A model generated the notes under the pieces. That model saw only the letters and a program-made list of their open reading frames with translations, had not been told where the DNA came from and ran no database searches. Made by a program: the position numbers and the translations under genes. Positions 6,403-8,935 of a stretch of 8,935 nucleotides of DNA are shown here, piece by piece; the stretch's first letter is position 1, and each line of letters starts with the position of its first letter. The stretch comes from an uncultured Polyangiaceae bacterium (GTDB lineage: Bacteria; Myxococcota_A; Polyangia; Polyangiales; Houyiibacteriaceae). The DNA lies in NCBI GenBank assembly GCA_947258625.1, contig CAMYJN010000063.1, forward strand, positions 1 to 8,935, in the 5' to 3' direction.

Positions 6403-7131
6403 ATGCGCGATCGCCAAAATAACACAGAGCCAAAGCCGAGCCCGAAGGATCGCAACCGCGTTCGACTCGCCCTCGTATTGGTCGCGATCGGCGTGGGTGT
6501 CTGGCTGTATACGGGCAGCACCCACGCTGCAACCGATCCAGCAAAGATGCGCGCATGGCTGCAGCATGCCGGTGCCTGGGGCGGGGTGCTGTTCATTTCG
6601 GCCTACTGTGTGCTCCAGCCTTTGGGCGTGCGGAGTCTGTTCTTTCTCCTGACGGCGCCATTGGTTTGGGAACCCGCGACAGCCTTTGCGCTGAGCTGGG
6701 CTGGCACGGTGGCGGCGTCGGTCGCTGCGTTTGCGTTCGCGCGCTTCGTCGCCCGCGGATGGGTTCAGCGGCGCTTACCGCCCGGCATCCGTCGGTTCGA
6801 CGAGCGATTGGCCTCACGCGGACTGCGCACGGTGCTCCTTCTCCGCCTTTTTTTCTACACCGCCCCCACGCTTCAATTCGCCCTCGGCGTGTCGCGCGTG
6901 GGGCTTGGCCCCTTCTTGGCGGGTACGATGCTTGGGGTCGTCCCCTTCACCGTGTTGATGACTCTGCTCGGCGCTCAAATCAATGTCTGGCTCGCAGCGC
7001 ATCCAATTTCGACCTGGCCCTGGGATCGATTCGGCCCTCTCATTGCAGTGATCCTGGTCGCTATCCTGACGGCCGCCCTCCTCTTCATTCGAAAATGGCA
7101 AAGCAAGTTATCGTTCGAAAACACCCCATGA
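6403..7131 (+). CDS. TVP38/TMEM64 (DedA/VTT) family membrane protein
   Basis: This 242-residue protein starts with a hydrophilic N-terminus, then helix 1 (about 20-37) and a VTT/SNARE-associated domain (about 55-220). The family core is visible: Arg148 in 'LLLRLFFYTAPTLQFALGVSRVG' (145-167), with Pro155, and 'FLAGTMLGVVPF' (171-182). The latter matches the re-entrant-loop motif with its Gly-Thr and Gly...Pro. VTT proteins are thought to move or scramble phospholipids or support membrane homeostasis. The residue pattern resembles TVP38-type members more than classic DedA. The frame is open further upstream, but only to a TTG at 6256, and the extra residues are not membrane-like, so ATG 6403 is chosen. 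The ribosome-binding site is poor. The stop overlaps an ATG (ATGA). Confidence 0.9.
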   Translation: MRDRQNNTEPKPSPKDRNRVRLALVLVAIGVGVWLYTGSTHAATDPAKMRAWLQHAGAWGGVLFISAYCVLQPLGVRSLFFLLTAPLVWEPATAFALSWAGTVAASVAAFAFARFVARGWVQRRLPPGIRRFDERLASRGLRTVLLLRLFFYTAPTLQFALGVSRVGLGPFLAGTMLGVVPFTVLMTLLGAQINVWLAAHPISTWPWDRFGPLIAVILVAILTAALLFIRKWQSKLSFENTP

Positions 7132-7153
7132 ATCTGCACCTGGATCAAGAGTC

Positions 7154-7255
7154 ATGAACGTATCATTCCCATCCGTTTTGCTTCGATCGATTGGCTGGCT
7201 TTTCGGGCTCGGGATCGGCGCCACCTCGGGCGAAGGGGCTTATGGATCGAAGTAG
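7154..7255 (+). CDS. Possible 33-residue small ORF in the VTT-lipoprotein gap
   Basis: An ATG at 7154 opens 33 codons ending in TAG. The peptide begins MNVSFPSVLLRSIGWLFGLG and has one moderately hydrophobic stretch. AAGAG lies just two bases upstream of the ATG, which is too close for a good ribosome-binding site. The ATG overlaps the TGA of a nine-codon frame that itself begins inside the VTT stop (7128). It could be a leader or coupling element for the lipoprotein, or chance. No family is recognised. Confidence 0.15.
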   Translation: MNVSFPSVLLRSIGWLFGLGIGATSGEGAYGSK

Positions 7256-7280
7256 ACTGGTCTCGAGGCGCCAATGCTAT

Positions 7281-8111
7281 ATGCGCATCGGCTTGCTGAT
7301 ATGCAGCCTGGTGCTGGCATCGGGCTGCACCGGCGTTCTTCAGAACCTCGGGGCGCGATGGGTCACCGGCAAGATCGCCGCCGTCTTCGATCTCGATGAC
7401 GTGCAGCGAACTGCCACTCGTGCGGCAGTCGACCGCGCGATCGCCAGCGCCCCCGAAGTCTTGGGACCACGGCTCGACCTCTTGGTCGCAACGGTCGATC
7501 GCGCACTCGCCAAGGGGATGACCGAGAAGAAGATGCTCGTCATCGAACGGCAGGTCGACATCCTCATGGATAAGGCGGTCTCTTGGATACTGGACGAGGC
7601 CGCGCCCATCTTGGCGACCCTGCGCGATGAGCAGATCGATCACGCCGAGCGCGAGCTCGACGAACGGCTCGAAGAAACGCGCGACGAGCTCAATGCGCCC
7701 GAGGACGAGCGGCTTCAAAGCCGGCAGGAGAAGTTCGTCGAGGCGATTGAAAAATGGTCTGGGCGCTTGAGCGATTCGCAAGAGAGTGAGATCCGCTCGT
7801 TCGTCGCATCCATGCCCGATGAGGCGGCCGACAGACTTCGAGCGGACGAGGAGCGCCTCGTCGAGATTGCCAAACGGATGCGCGAACACCCCGATGCGCC
7901 GGCGATTCGAGACCTCTTGTGGACTGCTTGGACACAACGCGAAGACTGGGGCCCCGGCACCCGCTCCGCCGAAGAGCGCCGAGCCGACGGCCGCAAGACG
8001 CTCCTCTTCGTATTCGACTTGCTCGATGCGAAGCAGCGGGACCACATGAGCGAGCGCCTGCATGAAATGCACGACATGGTAAGGCGTTTGCTGGGCACGG
8101 AAGGAGCATAG
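7281..8111 (+). CDS. Envelope lipoprotein, DUF6279-like
   Basis: From ATG 7281 the protein has 276 residues. It begins with a lipoprotein signal peptide, MRIGLLICSLVLASGC, with Cys16 as the acylated residue. Residue 17 is Thr, not Asp, which favours outer-membrane sorting by the usual rule. The rest is almost all helical and highly charged, with 'AAVFDLDDVQR' (33-43) and a closing 'LLDAKQRDHMSERLHEM' (247-263). Both recall the 'F.LD..Q' and 'L...Q...L..RL' features of DUF6279 lipoproteins, whose function is unknown. An alternative ATG at 7242, with AAGGGG at 7233-7238, would add 13 residues to the signal peptide; both starts are possible. The next gene begins two bases after the stop, so the two are almost certainly co-translated. 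Confidence 0.8.
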   Translation: MRIGLLICSLVLASGCTGVLQNLGARWVTGKIAAVFDLDDVQRTATRAAVDRAIASAPEVLGPRLDLLVATVDRALAKGMTEKKMLVIERQVDILMDKAVSWILDEAAPILATLRDEQIDHAERELDERLEETRDELNAPEDERLQSRQEKFVEAIEKWSGRLSDSQESEIRSFVASMPDEAADRLRADEERLVEIAKRMREHPDAPAIRDLLWTAWTQREDWGPGTRSAEERRADGRKTLLFVFDLLDAKQRDHMSERLHEMHDMVRRLLGTEGA

Positions 8112-8113
8112 CG

Positions 8114-8737
8114 ATGGCGGAACGTTCGTCAGGTCCGGTTCCCAGTGTCTACACGCTGACCGAGCTCTTCGCGGACCTGGGGTCCGTACTCACGCGCGCG
8201 CCCGCACTTTGGACGATTTGGATTGGGGGTCGCCTGCCTCGGGCTTTGCGTGAACAGGTCATCGTTGCCGTCGCCAAGGTCAACGCATGCAGGATGTGCG
8301 AGCACGCCCACAGTCGAATGGCACTCGAGGCCGGGGTGTCCGATGCGGAAATCGCGGCCCTCGAAGACATGGACCCGAGCGCCTTCGATCGACGAATTTG
8401 GTTGGCGATCACGCATGCCCGTGAGCGAACCAAAGCGAATTTCGCCCCCGTCGCCGAAGACGCATCTCAAGAAGCTCTGAACGAAGCACTGAGCGCTCAA
8501 ACGCGCAGCGACGTCGAAAACGTGGCCCGCGTGATGACGGTGGCCAATCGCATCGCAAATACCCTCAACGCTCTTCCCGATCGCTGGCGTGGCAACCCGG
8601 TGCCCGAAAGTCGTCTTTTCGACGAGCTAGTCATCAACTTCCTGTTTTTGCCAGGCGCCTGGCTGGGCACGCTCGTGGCTGCCACCCGCCAGCGGAAGTC
8701 GCCGTTCGCGGTTTGGCGACAGGCTCGGGGTCGCTAG
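8114..8737 (+). CDS. AhpD-like carboxymuconolactone decarboxylase family protein
   Basis: This 207-residue helical protein carries the AhpD active-site set with correct spacing: Glu47, Cys59, Cys62 and His66 ('CRMCEHAH'). These equal Glu118, Cys130, Cys133 and His137 of mycobacterial AhpD. This suggests a thiol-based peroxidase or disulfide reductase rather than a decarboxylase. It is longer than AhpD at the C-terminus, with a hydrophobic segment 'LVINFLFLPGAWLGTLVAA' (172-190). The ATG has a clear AAGGAG (8101-8106) inside the end of the lipoprotein gene and sits two bases after its stop. No AhpC-type peroxiredoxin lies nearby, so its redox partner is unknown. Confidence 0.9.
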   Translation: MAERSSGPVPSVYTLTELFADLGSVLTRAPALWTIWIGGRLPRALREQVIVAVAKVNACRMCEHAHSRMALEAGVSDAEIAALEDMDPSAFDRRIWLAITHARERTKANFAPVAEDASQEALNEALSAQTRSDVENVARVMTVANRIANTLNALPDRWRGNPVPESRLFDELVINFLFLPGAWLGTLVAATRQRKSPFAVWRQARGR

Positions 8738-8753
8738 ACTCTTGCCTGGAACG

Positions 8754-8935
8754 ATGGACACTCCCGGGCAAGCTCCGCAAGCGGCGTACGGCAAGCAATT
8801 GCGACTTGCGACGTACGCGTCCGTGCTTACCGCTGTCGTCTTGATCGCGGTCAAGCTGCTCGCCTGGCTCTGGACGGGGTCGGTCAGCATGCTCGCATCT
8901 CTCGTCGACTCCCTGATGGACAGCATTGCGTCGGC
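8754..8935 (+). CDS. Cation diffusion facilitator (FieF/YiiP-like), N-terminal part
   Basis: The first 60 codons are present and the gene runs off the right edge. Residues 15-60 cover helix 1 and the start of helix 2. They closely follow the FieF pattern, with 'VKLLAWLWTGSVSMLASLVDSLMDSIAS'-type sequence (33-60) and the Asp52-x-x-x-Asp56 pair (DSLMD). The pair corresponds to Asp45 and Asp49 of the YiiP transport site for Zn2+/Fe2+/Cd2+. The likely role is proton-driven metal export. The ATG lies 16 bases after the AhpD-like stop, with GGA at 8748-8750, so it may belong to the same operon. The His/Asp residues that set metal specificity are outside the window. Confidence 0.88.
   Translation, partial: MDTPGQAPQAAYGKQLRLATYASVLTAVVLIAVKLLAWLWTGSVSMLASLVDSLMDSIAS

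Noticed and set aside
6848..6854. Run of seven T residues as a terminator
   Set aside because: It is inside the VTT coding sequence (Leu-Phe-Phe-Tyr) and no GC-rich hairpin precedes it.
7152..8072. Minus-strand 306-codon frame
   Set aside because: It overlaps the lipoprotein gene, which has a signal peptide, lipobox and a coupled downstream gene; the antisense frame has no signal or domain.

Overview
The window looks like a chromosomal stretch of a GC-rich Gram-negative bacterium. Gram-negative traits are a lipoprotein with a lipobox, exported FMN-carrier and SGNH proteins, and an alginate-type O-acetyltransferase. The gene set (MBOAT plus SGNH pair, HSD10-like SDR, DUF6279-like lipoprotein) would fit a myxobacterial or other 'deltaproteobacterial' lineage. 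That placement is inference from protein style only; no marker gene is present. I see no tRNA, rRNA, CRISPR array, insertion sequence or phage gene, and no gene-free stretch longer than about 210 bases.

Layout. (1) 1-2352, minus strand: an MBOAT O-acyltransferase followed, with a TAATG stop/start overlap, by an SGNH/GDSL hydrolase-like protein cut by the left edge. This is a typical cell-envelope O-acetylation pair. (2) A 111-base divergent spacer holds an interrupted 27-base dyad. (3) 2464-4628, plus strand: an HSD10-type short-chain dehydrogenase, then a MATE efflux transporter 35 bases later. (4) 4625-6195, minus strand, convergent with the MATE gene: a compact operon whose order of transcription is an exported FMN-carrier protein with an intact SGAT flavinylation motif, a four-helix membrane protein with histidines in its helices, and a 118-residue membrane-anchored protein with one PQQ-propeller-like blade. 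A possible 22-residue ORF coupled by ATGA may follow. (5) A 207-base divergent spacer holds a perfect 15-base palindrome. (6) 6403-8935, plus strand: a TVP38/DedA-type VTT membrane protein, a DUF6279-like lipoprotein, an AhpD-like carboxymuconolactone decarboxylase family protein, and the first 60 codons of a FieF-type cation diffusion facilitator.

The best candidate for something under-described is block 4. It looks like a minimal envelope electron-transfer module: a covalent FMN carrier outside the membrane, a possible haem-binding four-helix protein in the membrane, and a small anchored partner. No flavin transferase (ApbE) is in the window. Block 1 is a recognised kind of system. The other genes are ordinary transport, redox and lipid-metabolism functions, with some unusual gene pairings and tight translational coupling.
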